A stretch of DNA of 64,000 nt from Rhodobacter sp. Its GTDB lineage: Bacteria; Pseudomonadota; Alphaproteobacteria; Rhodobacterales; Rhodobacteraceae. Below are positions 26,642 through 35,771 of this stretch, piece after piece. A program made the translations under genes and the position numbers. The notes under the pieces are model-generated. The model saw only the letters and a list, made by a program, of their open reading frames with translations, did no database searches and was not told the origin of the DNA. The DNA is taken from positions 112,694-176,693 of the forward strand of contig JADCEF010000020.1 in the NCBI GenBank assembly GCA_020250445.1. The letters run 5' to 3'. The first letter of the stretch is position 1, and every line of letters starts with the position of its first letter.

Positions 26642-28243
26642 ATGGCTCAGGGCTTCGACTATGTGATCGTTGGTGGTGGATCGGCCGGTTGTGTGCTGGC
26701 TGCACGACTGACCGAAGACCCTTCGGCCAGGGTGTGCCTGATCGAGGCCGGAGGTCCGGACAAGAACCCGCTGATCCACATGCCGGTGGGCTTTGCCAAG
26801 ATGACCACCGGCCCGCTGACCTGGGGCCTGGTCACCGCGCCGCAGAAGCACGCCAACAACCGCGAAATCCCCTATGCGCAGGCCAAGGTGCTGGGCGGAG
26901 GCTCTTCGATCAACGCCGAGATCTTCACGCGCGGCCACCCGTCGGACTACGACCGCTGGGTCGAGGAAGGGGCCGAGGGCTGGGGCTTTCAGGACATCCG
27001 GAAGTACTTCCTGCGGTCCGAGGGCAACACGATCCTGTCGGGCGGCTGGCATGGCACGGACGGGCCTTTGGGTGTTTCGAACCTGCCCGACCCGAACCCG
27101 ACCAGCCGCGCCTTCGTGCAAAGCTGCCAGGAATACGGCATGCCCTACAACCCGGACTTCAATGGTCCGCAGCAGGAAGGTGCGGGCATCTACCAGACGA
27201 CCATCCGCGGCAACCGGCGCTGTTCTGCCGCTGTGGGCTATCTGCGCCCTGCCTTGAGACGGCCGAACCTGACACTGATCACAGGTGCCCTGGTGCGGCG
27301 GCTGGTGATGGAAAAGGGCCGGGCCGTTGGCGTTGAATACTCCACTGGTGGCGCGCCCGTCACCGTGCGCGCCGGGTCCGAGGTGATCGTGACTTCGGGT
27401 GCCATCGGCAGCCCCAAGCTGATGATGCTGTCGGGAATCGGCCCGGCCGCGCATCTGAAAAGCCACGGGATCACCGTCGTCCATGACCTGCCCGGCGTCG
27501 GTCAGAACCTGACCGACCATTTCGGCATCGACATCGTGGCCGAGTTGAAGGGCCATGACTCCCTCGACAAATACAACAAGCCGCTCTGGGCCGCCTGGGC
27601 CGGGGCGCAGTATTTCCTGTTCAACTCCGGCCCCGTCACCTCGAACGTGGTCGAAGCCGGGGCGTTCTGGTACGCGAAGGGCCCCGGGACCGCAGCCTGC
27701 CCCGACCTGCAGTTCCACTTCCTCTGCGGCGCGGGGGCCGAGGCGGGGGTGCCCTCCGTGCGCAAAGGCTTTTCCGGCATTACACTGAACAGCTACAATC
27801 TGCGCCCCAAGGCGCGCGGCTCGGTCACCCTTCGCAACGCCGACCCCGCCGCCATGCCAATCGTCGACCCGAATTTCCTGGGCGACCCCGACGACCTGCG
27901 CATGTCGACGGAAGGCGTCATGATCAGCCGCGAGATCTTTGGCCAGCCCTCCTTGCAGAAATACATCCGGGAAATCTGCTTCCCCGATCAGAACGTGCGG
28001 ACCCAGGCCGACTTCGAGGCCTATGCGCGCCAATATGGTCGAACCTCCTATCACCCGGTCAGCACCTGCCGCATGGGCAAGGATAACATGGCGGTCGTCG
28101 ATCCGCAGTTGCGCGTCAGGGGCATTGACGGACTGCGCATCTGTGACAGCTCGGTCATGCCCTCGCTGGTGGGCTCCAACACCAACGCGCCGTCGATCAT
28201 GATCGGCGAGCGGGCGGCGGACCTCATTCGCGGCAACCGCTAG
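26642..28243 (+). CDS. GMC-family FAD oxidoreductase (choline dehydrogenase-like)
   Basis: A 533-residue enzyme. FAD fold DYVIVGGGSAGCVLAARLTE, GMC signatures VLGGGSSINAEIFTRGH and TSGAIGSPKLMMLSGIGPA, and the C-terminal active site YHPVSTCRMG with TNAPSIMIGERAADLI are all intact. These enzymes oxidise primary alcohols to aldehydes and pass electrons to O2 or the respiratory chain. It is directly downstream of the aldehyde dehydrogenase, suggesting alcohol to aldehyde to acid. A diverged paralogue lies at 14427-16064. ATG 26642 begins the FAD fold. Confidence 0.92.
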   Translation: MAQGFDYVIVGGGSAGCVLAARLTEDPSARVCLIEAGGPDKNPLIHMPVGFAKMTTGPLTWGLVTAPQKHANNREIPYAQAKVLGGGSSINAEIFTRGHPSDYDRWVEEGAEGWGFQDIRKYFLRSEGNTILSGGWHGTDGPLGVSNLPDPNPTSRAFVQSCQEYGMPYNPDFNGPQQEGAGIYQTTIRGNRRCSAAVGYLRPALRRPNLTLITGALVRRLVMEKGRAVGVEYSTGGAPVTVRAGSEVIVTSGAIGSPKLMMLSGIGPAAHLKSHGITVVHDLPGVGQNLTDHFGIDIVAELKGHDSLDKYNKPLWAAWAGAQYFLFNSGPVTSNVVEAGAFWYAKGPGTAACPDLQFHFLCGAGAEAGVPSVRKGFSGITLNSYNLRPKARGSVTLRNADPAAMPIVDPNFLGDPDDLRMSTEGVMISREIFGQPSLQKYIREICFPDQNVRTQADFEAYARQYGRTSYHPVSTCRMGKDNMAVVDPQLRVRGIDGLRICDSSVMPSLVGSNTNAPSIMIGERAADLIRGNR

Positions 28244-28269
28244 GCCACCTCCCGGCCGAGGCGCAGACT

Positions 28270-28299
28270 GGGGCGGCCCCTTGCGGGTCCGCCCCTTTT
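28270..28299 (+). terminator. rho-independent terminator after the GMC gene
   Basis: GGGGCGG (28270-28276) pairs with CCGCCCC (28289-28295), followed by TTTT, between the GMC gene and the convergent aldo/keto reductase. Confidence 0.7.
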
Positions 28300-28302
28300 C
28301 CA

Positions 28303-29121
28303 TCAGTCGAAGTCGGGCGCGTAGGACACAAGGTTGCGCCCCACAATGCGATAGCCCGTGGACATCATTCGGTCGATCCTTCCCATGTCGATCGACGACA
28401 GGGTGAAATCCATCACGTCAAAGTTGGCGCGGATGTTCTCTGCCCTGGTCGACATGGTATTGACGGGCACACCCTTTTGCAGGATCCAGCGCAGAACCAC
28501 CTGGGCGGCTGACTTGCCGTAGCCCGCGCCGATTTCGGCAAACAGCGGATACTTGAACACCTCGCCCCGCGCCACCGAGCAATAAGAGGATAGGGGAATG
28601 CCTGTTTCGTCCGCAGCCGACAGCAGTTTCGACTGGTCAAGCAAAGGGTGGAATTCCACCTGGTTGGTCACAAGCGGGGCCTCCACGATAGCGCGTGCCT
28701 GGCGCATCATCCCAGCTGTATAGTTCGAGATACCGATATGCCGCGCCAGCCCCCGTTCATGGGACTGTTGCAGAAGGCGCAGGGATTCCGCGATGTCGCC
28801 GCCCGGTGTGGGCCAATGCAGAAGCAGAATGTCCGCCTGGCTGACCCGAAGCGCTTTCAGCGAAGCTTCGACCGAAGGAAGGAAGGCTGCTTCGGTGAAG
28901 TTCCCGATCCCCACCTTCGTAGTGATGCACAGGTCGTCGCGTGCCACGCCGCTTTCGGCAAGGGCAGTGCCCGTATCGGCCTCATTGCCATACATCTGTG
29001 CCGTATCGAAGGCGCGATAGCCGGCGTCGATGGCCGCCTCAATAGCCGAGCGCAACACGTCGCCTTTAAGGGGAAACGTGCCGAAGGCGCGCTGATGGGT
29101 CTTCTGGAACATGATGTTCAT
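28303..29121 (-). CDS. aldo/keto reductase
   Basis: A 272-residue AKR-fold oxidoreductase. The catalytic tetrad is present: Asp and Tyr in AFDTAQMYGNE, Lys in ITTKVG, and His in ILLLHWP. NADPH-binding segments IGISNYTAG and SSYCSVARGEVFKYP follow. It probably reduces or oxidises a sugar- or polyol-derived carbonyl in the island. GGAAGGA precedes the ATG at 29121. It is divergent from the CoA-transferase gene, with an operator-like site between them. Confidence 0.9.
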   Translation of the reverse strand: MNIMFQKTHQRAFGTFPLKGDVLRSAIEAAIDAGYRAFDTAQMYGNEADTGTALAESGVARDDLCITTKVGIGNFTEAAFLPSVEASLKALRVSQADILLLHWPTPGGDIAESLRLLQQSHERGLARHIGISNYTAGMMRQARAIVEAPLVTNQVEFHPLLDQSKLLSAADETGIPLSSYCSVARGEVFKYPLFAEIGAGYGKSAAQVVLRWILQKGVPVNTMSTRAENIRANFDVMDFTLSSIDMGRIDRMMSTGYRIVGRNLVSYAPDFD

Positions 29122-29213
29122 GGCTTGTCATCCTTCCCTGATACTGGGGCTCAAGACCAGCGGAAACGGTCCATCTTGGCGCTTGATCTTCCATCTGAAT
29201 CCTCGTTATCTTT

Positions 29214-29229
29214 ATAACCGGTTAGTTAC
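29214..29229. promoter_or_regulatory. island operator (ATAAC-CGGTTA-GTTAC)
   Basis: One mismatch from GTAAC-N6-GTTAC, followed by TTA as at other copies. It lies 28 bp before the CoA-transferase ATG and 92 bp before the divergent aldo/keto reductase start. Confidence 0.6.
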
Positions 29230-29257
29230 TTAAAGCCAACCGCGGAAGGAGACCCCC

Positions 29258-30829
29258 ATGTCAAAAGTGAAGACAGCCCCCGAGGCGGCGCGCCTTGTGG
29301 CGAGCGGGGCGACGGTAGCGGTGAATTCCTCCTCCGGTCTTCTGTGCCCCGATGAGGTCCTCAAAGCCCTGGGGGAACGATTCCTTGCCGAGGGGGCACC
29401 GCGCGGTCTGACCACGATCCATCCGATCGCGGCGGGTGACATGTTCGGTACCATGGGCGTAGACCATATTGCCCACAAAGGCATGATTGCGCGGATTATC
29501 GGCGGATCCTATCCGTCGGGCCCCACCAATGCCGAGCCGCCTTTGATCTGGCAGCGGATTCTGGCGGAGGATGTAGCAGCATGGAACGTGCCGTCAGGCA
29601 TCGTTTTTGATATGCTGCGGGAGGGAGCGGCGAAGCGCCCGGGTGTCCTTACGCATGTCGGGATGGATACCTTTGTCGACGCCGAACAGGATGGCTGCGC
29701 CATGAATGCCAGCGCGCGGCAAATGCCTTTGGTGCGCAGGGTCGAGTTTGATGGCCAGACCTGGCTGCACTTTCCCGCCATCCATCCCGATGTCGCCATC
29801 ATCCGTGCCAGCACGGCGGACGAAAATGGTAACCTGACCTTCGAACAGGAAGGCGCCACGCTGGGCGCGATGGAAATGGCGCTGGCCGCGCGCAATTCGG
29901 GTGGCATCGTCATCGCGCAGGTGCGCCGCGTTGCGGCACAGGGCACGCTGAAGCCACATGATGTGCGCGTGCCAGGTATCCTTGTCGATGTGATCGTTGA
30001 GGCACCCGACCAGTTGCAGACCACCGCCACGCCCTATGACCCAGCGATCTCGGGCGAGTTGTTTCGCCCGCTTCACACCTTCCGCACGCCGGAATTCAAT
30101 GTCTCGAAAGTCATCGCACGACGCGTTGCGATGGAGATGCGGGCCGGCTGGGCCGTCAACATCGGCTTCGGCATTTCGGCCAACGTCCCTCGCATCCTGC
30201 TTGAGGAAGGACATCACGGCAAGGTCACCTGGGTGATCGAACAGGGGGCGGTGGGCGGCGTCCCGCTGCTGGACTTCAAGTTCGGCTGCGCGTCCAATGC
30301 CGAGGCTTTCGTCGCCTCTCCCCATCAGTTCATCTATTTCCAGGCAGGCGGTTTCAACTGTTCGCTGCTCTCCTTCCTGGAAATCGATGCCGAGGGATCG
30401 GTCAATGTCAGTCGCCTGTCGGCAACGCCGCACCGCACGGCGGGGGCGGGGGGCTTCGTCGACATCACCGCAAGGGCGCGGAAAATCGTCTTCAGTGGCA
30501 ATTTCAATGCCGGGGCGAAGATGCGGCTCGAGGGTGGCAAACTCGTCATCGACAAGGAAGGAAAGATCGCCAAAATCGTGCCCAAGGTCGATCAGGTCAG
30601 CTTCTCGGGGCGGCGGGCGCGCCTGCAGGGCCAGGACATCACCTATGTCACGGAACGATGCGTGATCCGTCTTCTGGAGGAAGGTCTGACAGTGACAGAA
30701 ATCGCACCGGGTCTGGACCTGCAGCGCGACGTGCTGAATCAGGCGGCAACGCCCCTTCATGTCGCGCGCGATCTTCGGCAGATGGATGGCCGCCTCTTTC
30801 AGCCCGAACTCATGGGGTTGGAACTGTGA
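29258..30829 (+). CDS. family I acyl-CoA:carboxylate CoA-transferase (YdiF/propionate CoA-transferase type)
   Basis: A 523-residue single-chain fusion of the alpha and beta halves of family I CoA-transferases. The catalytic glutamate is in WVIEQGAVGGVP (about residue 328), which forms the glutamyl-CoA thioester. N-terminal VNSSSGLLCPDEVLKALGER and the oxyanion region GGSYPSGPTNAEPP are also typical. It would activate the carboxylic acid formed by the aldehyde dehydrogenase by exchanging CoA with an acyl-CoA. GGAAGGAG precedes ATG 29258. It overlaps the hydratase gene by 4 bp. Confidence 0.9.
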   Translation: MSKVKTAPEAARLVASGATVAVNSSSGLLCPDEVLKALGERFLAEGAPRGLTTIHPIAAGDMFGTMGVDHIAHKGMIARIIGGSYPSGPTNAEPPLIWQRILAEDVAAWNVPSGIVFDMLREGAAKRPGVLTHVGMDTFVDAEQDGCAMNASARQMPLVRRVEFDGQTWLHFPAIHPDVAIIRASTADENGNLTFEQEGATLGAMEMALAARNSGGIVIAQVRRVAAQGTLKPHDVRVPGILVDVIVEAPDQLQTTATPYDPAISGELFRPLHTFRTPEFNVSKVIARRVAMEMRAGWAVNIGFGISANVPRILLEEGHHGKVTWVIEQGAVGGVPLLDFKFGCASNAEAFVASPHQFIYFQAGGFNCSLLSFLEIDAEGSVNVSRLSATPHRTAGAGGFVDITARARKIVFSGNFNAGAKMRLEGGKLVIDKEGKIAKIVPKVDQVSFSGRRARLQGQDITYVTERCVIRLLEEGLTVTEIAPGLDLQRDVLNQAATPLHVARDLRQMDGRLFQPELMGLEL

Positions 30830-31614
30830 GCGACCCGCGGCTTGACCTTGCAATCTCCGATGGCATCGCGCGTCTGACGATCCGACGCGCCGAGAAGCTG
30901 AATGCGCTCGATGCCGAGATGGTCGATGCCTTGTTGCCCCTTTGCCGCCAGATCGAACGGTCGGAGGCCTTCGTCACGATACTGTCGGGCGAAGGCGGAA
31001 AATCCTTCTGCGCGGGCGGCGATATCGACGCCTGGTCCGGCTGGAGCGCCGAGGATTTCGGTCGCCACTGGGTGCGCGACGGACATGCCGCCTTTGACGC
31101 GCTGGCCCGTCTTTCCCAGCCGGTGATCGCCGTGATTGACGGCCATTGCCTGGGCGGCGGTCTGGAACTGGCAGCCTGCGCCGACCTGCGGATCGCCGAG
31201 GCGCATGTGAAGATCGGCCAGCCTGAATCCGGGCTGGGTATCATTCCGGGATGGTCCGGAACGCAGCGCGCCGTCCGGCGCTTTGGGACGCAGCTTGTCC
31301 GGCGCATGGCCCTGATGGGCGAGGTCTTTACCGCCGATCAGGCGCTGCATCTCGGCCTCGTCGATCAAATCGTGGCGACGGGGCAGGGATTCGACGCCGC
31401 CTCACAGGTGGCCGAACGGCTGCGCGGACGGTCGCCACGCGCGACGGAACTGACCAAGATGATGGTCAATGCCGCCGAAGGCGAGGAGCGCGAAAGGGTG
31501 ATCGAGGCGCTGGCAGGAAGCCTTGCTGCCGCTTCGCCCGATCTGGTCGAGGGGCTTTCCGCCTTTCGCGAGAGACGCAAGCCCGTGTTCTTTCCGCGAA
31601 AGAAGGCAGAATAA
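30826..31614 (+). CDS. enoyl-CoA hydratase/isomerase (crotonase) family protein
   Basis: A 262-residue crotonase. The oxyanion hole region is seen in SGEGGKSFCAGGDIDAW and GHCLGGGLELAACADLRIAE, and the acidic catalytic position in GQPESGLGIIPGWSGTQRAV. Start GTG 30826 overlaps the CoA-transferase stop (GTGA), implying translational coupling; frames further upstream lie inside that gene. It would hydrate the 2-enoyl-CoA made by the acyl-CoA dehydrogenase at 33853. Confidence 0.92.
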   Translation: MSDPRLDLAISDGIARLTIRRAEKLNALDAEMVDALLPLCRQIERSEAFVTILSGEGGKSFCAGGDIDAWSGWSAEDFGRHWVRDGHAAFDALARLSQPVIAVIDGHCLGGGLELAACADLRIAEAHVKIGQPESGLGIIPGWSGTQRAVRRFGTQLVRRMALMGEVFTADQALHLGLVDQIVATGQGFDAASQVAERLRGRSPRATELTKMMVNAAEGEERERVIEALAGSLAAASPDLVEGLSAFRERRKPVFFPRKKAE

Positions 31615-31919
31615 TCCGACATATCGTCGCGCTGCGCTTCCGCGCGGGAACATCGCAAGATACAGAACTTCGCCCCAATTGCGATCTTGCCGCGCGTGCG
31701 GGGCCTATCGACGGGATCCCCGACTACCGGCGTTTCGGGAACGTGTCGGTCGAAGCGCCGGTGGTAAGGGGTTCAATGATCTGTTCCTGTTTGATTTCCG
31801 CAATGTGTCGGCGCGTGATGCCTGCCTGAAAGATGCTGCTCACGAAGCGGCCGGCGCGGGTCGTGCCAGGGCTTGAAGGTGCGGTTGACGGGGTGTTCGT
31901 TGTGGATGTCGCGCTGTGA
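31611..31919 (+). pseudogene. Dabb (stress-responsive alpha/beta barrel) protein remnant
   Basis: IIRHIVALRFRAGTSQD begins with ATA in place of ATG, immediately overlapping the hydratase stop. After a frameshift near 31770 the similarity continues as NDLFLFDFRNVSARDACLKD and AAHEAAGA, and after a further shift ends GGVDGVFVVDVAL with the stop at 31917-31919. This is the pattern of a roughly 100-residue dimeric Dabb protein broken by frameshifts. Confidence 0.7.
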
Positions 31920-32340
31920 CGCCTGCTGACCGTACTGTCCAAACCGCGCCGTCCGATGCCGCCGCCGCCGCAGCAGGCCCCGAACGGGCCTTGGCCACGC
32001 ACCTGGCGGCACGGCCCAGGGGGCTTACCCTGGTGATCGGCGCGGGAAATGGTGCGGCGCAACTTGCCGCAGCGTTAGGGCGGCTTTGGGAAGGCCCGCT
32101 TGAGGGTGTGGCGGTCACGCGCTATGGCCATGCCTGCCCAACCGCCGGTATCCGCGTTCCGGAAGCGGCCCATCCTGGTGCCTGACGCGGCGGGACCTGC
32201 CGCATTGGTGGCGCTGTTCGATGCTGTGGCCGGTCTGGGGCCTGACGATCTGATCGTTGCGCTGGTCTGCGGCGGGGGATCGGCGTTGCCGACCGGTGAT
32301 CCCGGGCCGGAGGACGATCCCGCGCTGACCGTCACGGGCA
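31916..32340 (+). pseudogene. glycerate 2-kinase N-terminal remnant
   Basis: From GTG 31916 the translation includes LTLVIGAGNGAAQLAAALGR, GVAVTRYGHACPTAGIRVPE and AAHPG. A frame change then gives VPDAAGPAALVALFDAVAGL and DLIVALVCGGGSA. These are the N-terminal motifs of the MOFRL-type glycerate kinase family (GxGKAA, TxYGHA, ExxHPVPD, ScGGSALL), with erosion at several conserved positions. The distal two thirds are missing. Confidence 0.7.
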
Positions 32341-32687
32341 GAGGTGCCTCGTCTTCACGACGAACACCGCCTGCACCCTGTCATCGACCAGCACCGGCGC
32401 ACTGAACCGGATATCCCAGCCCAGCGAGGCGACGGCACGCCGTTACGCGGGGGCCGTGTTCTTCGGCCCGTCGATCAGCGACAGCACCGGACGCCCTTGC
32501 GCGACATGGCGCGGGAAGCCCGGTTCACGCGCGGCATCGTAACTCAGGTGCAGCGCGAAGCGGTCGCCGGAGAGATCAGCAAAGCGGTCGATCATCCTTC
32601 CCAAGACGACCGCGCCATCCGTCTCGATCCGGTCGACAACCTGCAATCGGAAATGGCCGCAAGAACCTGCCGACGGGCCAGGCCCCG
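32341..32687 (-). other. 347-bp stretch with an unrecognised coding remnant
   Basis: The reverse strand reads VVDRIETDGAVVLGRMIDRF, GDRFALHLSYDAAREPGFPR and HVAQGRPVLSLIDGPKNTAP, then a stop, and then, in another frame, GWDIRFSAPVLVDDRVQAVF. This looks like a real protein broken by a frameshift, but the family was not recognised. It would be downstream of the aldo/keto reductase on the same strand. Confidence 0.4.
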
Positions 32688-33704
32688 TCATTCCGGAACC
32701 GGCGCATCCTGGCGCAGCAGGCCCTGCGATTTCAGATCGGCCCAGAGGGCCGCAGGAATGGGGTGCGAGAACCATGCAAGGTTCTGTTCCAGCTGGGCCA
32801 CTGTCCGCGTCCCCGCGCAGAAGGACGGCACGGCCGGATGGGCCACGACGAATTGCAGTGCGGCGGCAGGCAGCGGCACGTTGTGGGCTGCGCAGACCGC
32901 TTCGATCCTTGCGACCTTGTCCATGATGTGGGCGGGCGCAGGGGCATAGTTGTACTTGGCCCCTGGCTTCGCACCCGTGGCGAGGATACCCGAGTTGAAC
33001 CCGCCGCCGACCAGAACCGCTGCGCCCCGCGCTTCGCACAGGGGAAGGAATTCGTTCAGCGCGTCCTGTTCCAGCAGCGTGTACCGCCCCGCCAGCAGGA
33101 AACAGTCAAAGTCGCGCTGCTTGAGCGCCTCGTGGCACACTTCCCATTCGTTGACGCCCACGCCGATGGCTTTCACCACCTTTTCGTCGCGCAGGCGTTC
33201 CAGCGCGCGGAAGCAGCCGTCCATCGCCTGCTTGAAGACCTCGGGCTGATCCTTGCCGCGGGTGAAGACGTCGATGTCGTGAATAAAGACGATGTCCATT
33301 CGCTCCAGCGCCATGCGTTGCAGGCTGTCTTCGACGGAACGCATCGTGCCGTCATAGCTGTAGTCGAATTCCATCGTGAAGGGTGCCGCGTTCACCCAGG
33401 GGGCGAAGTTAATCGTTTCGCGCTTTGCCGGGCGAAGCAGGCGTCCGACCTTGGAAGACAGGACGAAATCATCGCGCTTCTTCCAGCGCAGCGACTGGCC
33501 GGTCCGCAGTTCGGACAGGCCGTGGCCATACATGGGCGCGGTGTCGTAAAACCGGACGCCGGCATCCCACGAGCCTTGGAACATCGCGTCTGACGTGGCC
33601 TCGCCAATCTCGGCAAAGATGTTCCCGACAGGTGCGGTACCGAAGGCAAAGGCCGTGACGTCCAGGTCGACGCGCCCGAACTTGCGCAGGGTTCCGGGTT
33701 TCAT
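32688..33704 (-). CDS. aldo/keto reductase (sugar dehydrogenase-like)
   Basis: A 338-residue AKR with catalytic Asp and Tyr in RFYDTAPMYGHGLSE, Lys in LSSKVGRLLRP and His in IVFIHDIDV, plus the cofactor motif SFCAGTRTVAQLEQNLAWF. The overall layout resembles L-fucose/D-arabinose and pyridoxal dehydrogenase-like AKRs. ATG 33704 has GGGAG upstream; the frame runs further up but similarity starts at MKPGTLRKFGRVDL. Divergent from the acyl-CoA dehydrogenase, with two operator-like sites between. Confidence 0.9.
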   Translation of the reverse strand: MKPGTLRKFGRVDLDVTAFAFGTAPVGNIFAEIGEATSDAMFQGSWDAGVRFYDTAPMYGHGLSELRTGQSLRWKKRDDFVLSSKVGRLLRPAKRETINFAPWVNAAPFTMEFDYSYDGTMRSVEDSLQRMALERMDIVFIHDIDVFTRGKDQPEVFKQAMDGCFRALERLRDEKVVKAIGVGVNEWEVCHEALKQRDFDCFLLAGRYTLLEQDALNEFLPLCEARGAAVLVGGGFNSGILATGAKPGAKYNYAPAPAHIMDKVARIEAVCAAHNVPLPAAALQFVVAHPAVPSFCAGTRTVAQLEQNLAWFSHPIPAALWADLKSQGLLRQDAPVPE

Positions 33705-33719
33705 CCTGTTCTCCCATAA

Positions 33720-33735
33720 GTAACCGATTGGTGCA
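33720..33735. promoter_or_regulatory. variant island operator (GTAAC-CGATTG-GTGCA)
   Basis: The site lies 16 bp upstream of the aldo/keto reductase start. Left half exact, right half GTGCATTA, identical to the variant right half at 19280-19295. Confidence 0.55.
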
Positions 33736-33820
33736 TTATTGGCAGCCTGCGGCTCCTGCTGCAAGGAAAAAGAATTGCCTGTCCAGAATCTCCTTGACCG
33801 TCGGACGCGGGCTCCATTAT

Positions 33821-33836
33821 GTAACCGTCTAGTTAC
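33821..33836. promoter_or_regulatory. island operator (GTAACCGTCTAGTTAC)
   Basis: Exact GTAAC-N6-GTTAC, 16 bp upstream of the acyl-CoA dehydrogenase ATG. It forms a divergent control region with the site at 33720. Confidence 0.68.
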
Positions 33837-33852
33837 TAATGGAAGAACGCCC

Positions 33853-34995
33853 ATGTATCTGACCGACACGCAGCTGCAGGTGCGCGAAATGGCGCGGGCC
33901 TTTGCGGATGACATCATCAGACCGGCCGCCGAGGCGCTGGACCGGGACGAAGTCTTCCCTTTGGAAATCTATGACGAGATGGCGAAGCTTGGCCTGTTCG
34001 GGATCGGCGTGCCTGAATCGATGGGCGGTCCGGGTTTCGATACGCTAACCTATGCGGTGGTGATGGAGGAACTGTCGCGCGGCTATTCCAGCGTGGCCGA
34101 CCAATGCGGTCTGGTAGAACTGATCTCGTCACTGCTCGTTCGCCACGGCACCGATACCCAGCGCGGGATGCTTGCCGACATGCTGTCGATGCGGGCCAAG
34201 GTCGCCTATTGCATCACCGAGCCCGAGGCGGGAACCGACGTGTCCGGCATTCGCACCACTGCCGAAAAGGATGGCGACGGCTGGCGGCTGAACGGTGGAA
34301 AGATCTGGATCCACAATGCTCCGGTTGCGGATTACGGTTTCGTCCTTGCCCGCACGGACAAGAACGCCGGCAATCGCGGCATGTCGATCTTCATCGTCGA
34401 CCTGCACGCGACGGGGGTCGAACGCGGCCCCAAGGAACACAAGATGGGCCAGCGGGCCAGCCAGGTGGGCGCGCTGACCTTCAACGATGTCCGCCTTGGT
34501 TCCGATGCGCTTCTGGGCGAGGCGGGGCGCGGCTTCCACATGATGATGAGCGTCCTGGACAAGGGCCGCGTCGGCATCGCAGCGCTGGCTGTGGGCATCG
34601 CGCAGGCGGGGCTGGAAGCGGCGGTGGATTATGCCGGAACACGCAAGCAGTTCGGCAAGCAGATTGCCGAATTCCAGGGCGTGCAATGGCTGCTGGCCGA
34701 CATGGCCAAGGATATCGAAGCCGCGCGACTGCTGGTCCATTCGGCGGCCAGCAAGATCGACCACGGGCAGGATGCGACCAAGGCCTGCTCCATCGCCAAG
34801 TGCTTTGCCGGCGACATGGCTGTGGCGCGCACGGCGGACGCAGTTCAGGTCTTCGGTGGGTCAGGCTACATCCGCGGGTTCGAAGTGGAGCGGCTCTATC
34901 GCGATGCCAAGATCTGCCAGATATATGAAGGCACGAACCAGATCCAGCGCATGATCATCGCGCGTGAACTGCTGAAGAAGGGCGCGCAGGCATGA
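33853..34995 (+). CDS. acyl-CoA dehydrogenase
   Basis: A 380-residue FAD flavoprotein that oxidises acyl-CoA to 2-enoyl-CoA and passes electrons to ETF. Blocks visible: AYCITEPEAGTDVSGIRTTA, WIHNAPVADYGFVLARTD, GYIRGFEVERLYRDAKICQI and the C-terminal IYEGTNQIQRMIIARELLKK with the catalytic-base glutamate of the YEGT motif. ATG 33853 gives the standard MYLTDTQLQVREMARAFADD start. It heads an operon with the SDR, DUF993 and TIM-barrel genes; the ETF genes at its end are broken. Confidence 0.95.
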   Translation: MYLTDTQLQVREMARAFADDIIRPAAEALDRDEVFPLEIYDEMAKLGLFGIGVPESMGGPGFDTLTYAVVMEELSRGYSSVADQCGLVELISSLLVRHGTDTQRGMLADMLSMRAKVAYCITEPEAGTDVSGIRTTAEKDGDGWRLNGGKIWIHNAPVADYGFVLARTDKNAGNRGMSIFIVDLHATGVERGPKEHKMGQRASQVGALTFNDVRLGSDALLGEAGRGFHMMMSVLDKGRVGIAALAVGIAQAGLEAAVDYAGTRKQFGKQIAEFQGVQWLLADMAKDIEAARLLVHSAASKIDHGQDATKACSIAKCFAGDMAVARTADAVQVFGGSGYIRGFEVERLYRDAKICQIYEGTNQIQRMIIARELLKKGAQA

Positions 34996-35759
34996 GGCAG
35001 GTCGCCCTCATTACCGGATCGTCGCGCGGAATCGGTCTTGCCGCAGCCGAAGCCTTGGCGCGCGACGGCTTTGCCGTAGCGGTCAACGGCCCTGTTGCGG
35101 ATGCCGAACTGGCCGTCGCGGTGGACCGCATCGCCGCACTTGGCGTTCCGGTCGTCGCCGCCCCCTTCGACGTGTCGGACCTGTCGCGCCATGACGCCGA
35201 ACTGGTGCGGATCGAGGATACACTCGGCCCGCTGACGACGCTGGTCAACAACGCGGGCGTTGGCGTGCTTAAGCGTGGCGACCTGCTCGACGTGACCGAG
35301 GAAAGCTGGGACCGTTGCCTGACGGTGAACACCAAGGCGATGTTCTTCCTGTCCCAGGCCTTCGCCCGCCGTCTGCTGGCGCGGGAAAGGCCCGTCACGC
35401 TGTTCCATTCCATCGTCAACGTGACCTCGTCCAACGCTGTCGCCGTGGCGGTGCAGCGCGCGGAATACTGCGCCAGCAAGGCCGCCGCCGCGATGGTATC
35501 GAAGGCGCTGGCGGTGCGTCTGGGGGGCGAGAACATCGCCGTCTATGATGTCCAGCCCGGCCTGATTGCCACCGACATGACCGCTCCCGTGATCGAAATG
35601 TATCGCAAGCGCGCCGAAGAGGGACTGACGCTCTTCCCGCGCGTCGGCCAGCCCGAAGATATGGGCGCGATCATCGCCTTGCTTGCGTCGGGCAAGCTTC
35701 CCTATACCACGGGGCAGGCGATTTCGGCGGATGCCGGAATGCTGGTGCCCCGTTTCTGA
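34992..35759 (+). CDS. short-chain dehydrogenase/reductase (3-oxoacyl-ACP reductase-like)
   Basis: A 255-residue SDR. Cofactor motif VALITGSSRGIGLAAAEAL, LVNNAGVGV, and the catalytic Ser in NVTSSNA with Tyr and Lys in AEYCASKAAAAM. It ends GQAISADAGM. It overlaps the acyl-CoA dehydrogenase stop by 4 bp. In a beta-oxidation-like sequence it would oxidise the 3-hydroxyacyl-CoA made by the crotonase; a free sugar acid or polyol substrate is the alternative. Confidence 0.92.
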   Translation: MRQVALITGSSRGIGLAAAEALARDGFAVAVNGPVADAELAVAVDRIAALGVPVVAAPFDVSDLSRHDAELVRIEDTLGPLTTLVNNAGVGVLKRGDLLDVTEESWDRCLTVNTKAMFFLSQAFARRLLARERPVTLFHSIVNVTSSNAVAVAVQRAEYCASKAAAAMVSKALAVRLGGENIAVYDVQPGLIATDMTAPVIEMYRKRAEEGLTLFPRVGQPEDMGAIIALLASGKLPYTTGQAISADAGMLVPRF

Positions 35760-35771
35760 AAGGCCTGCCTG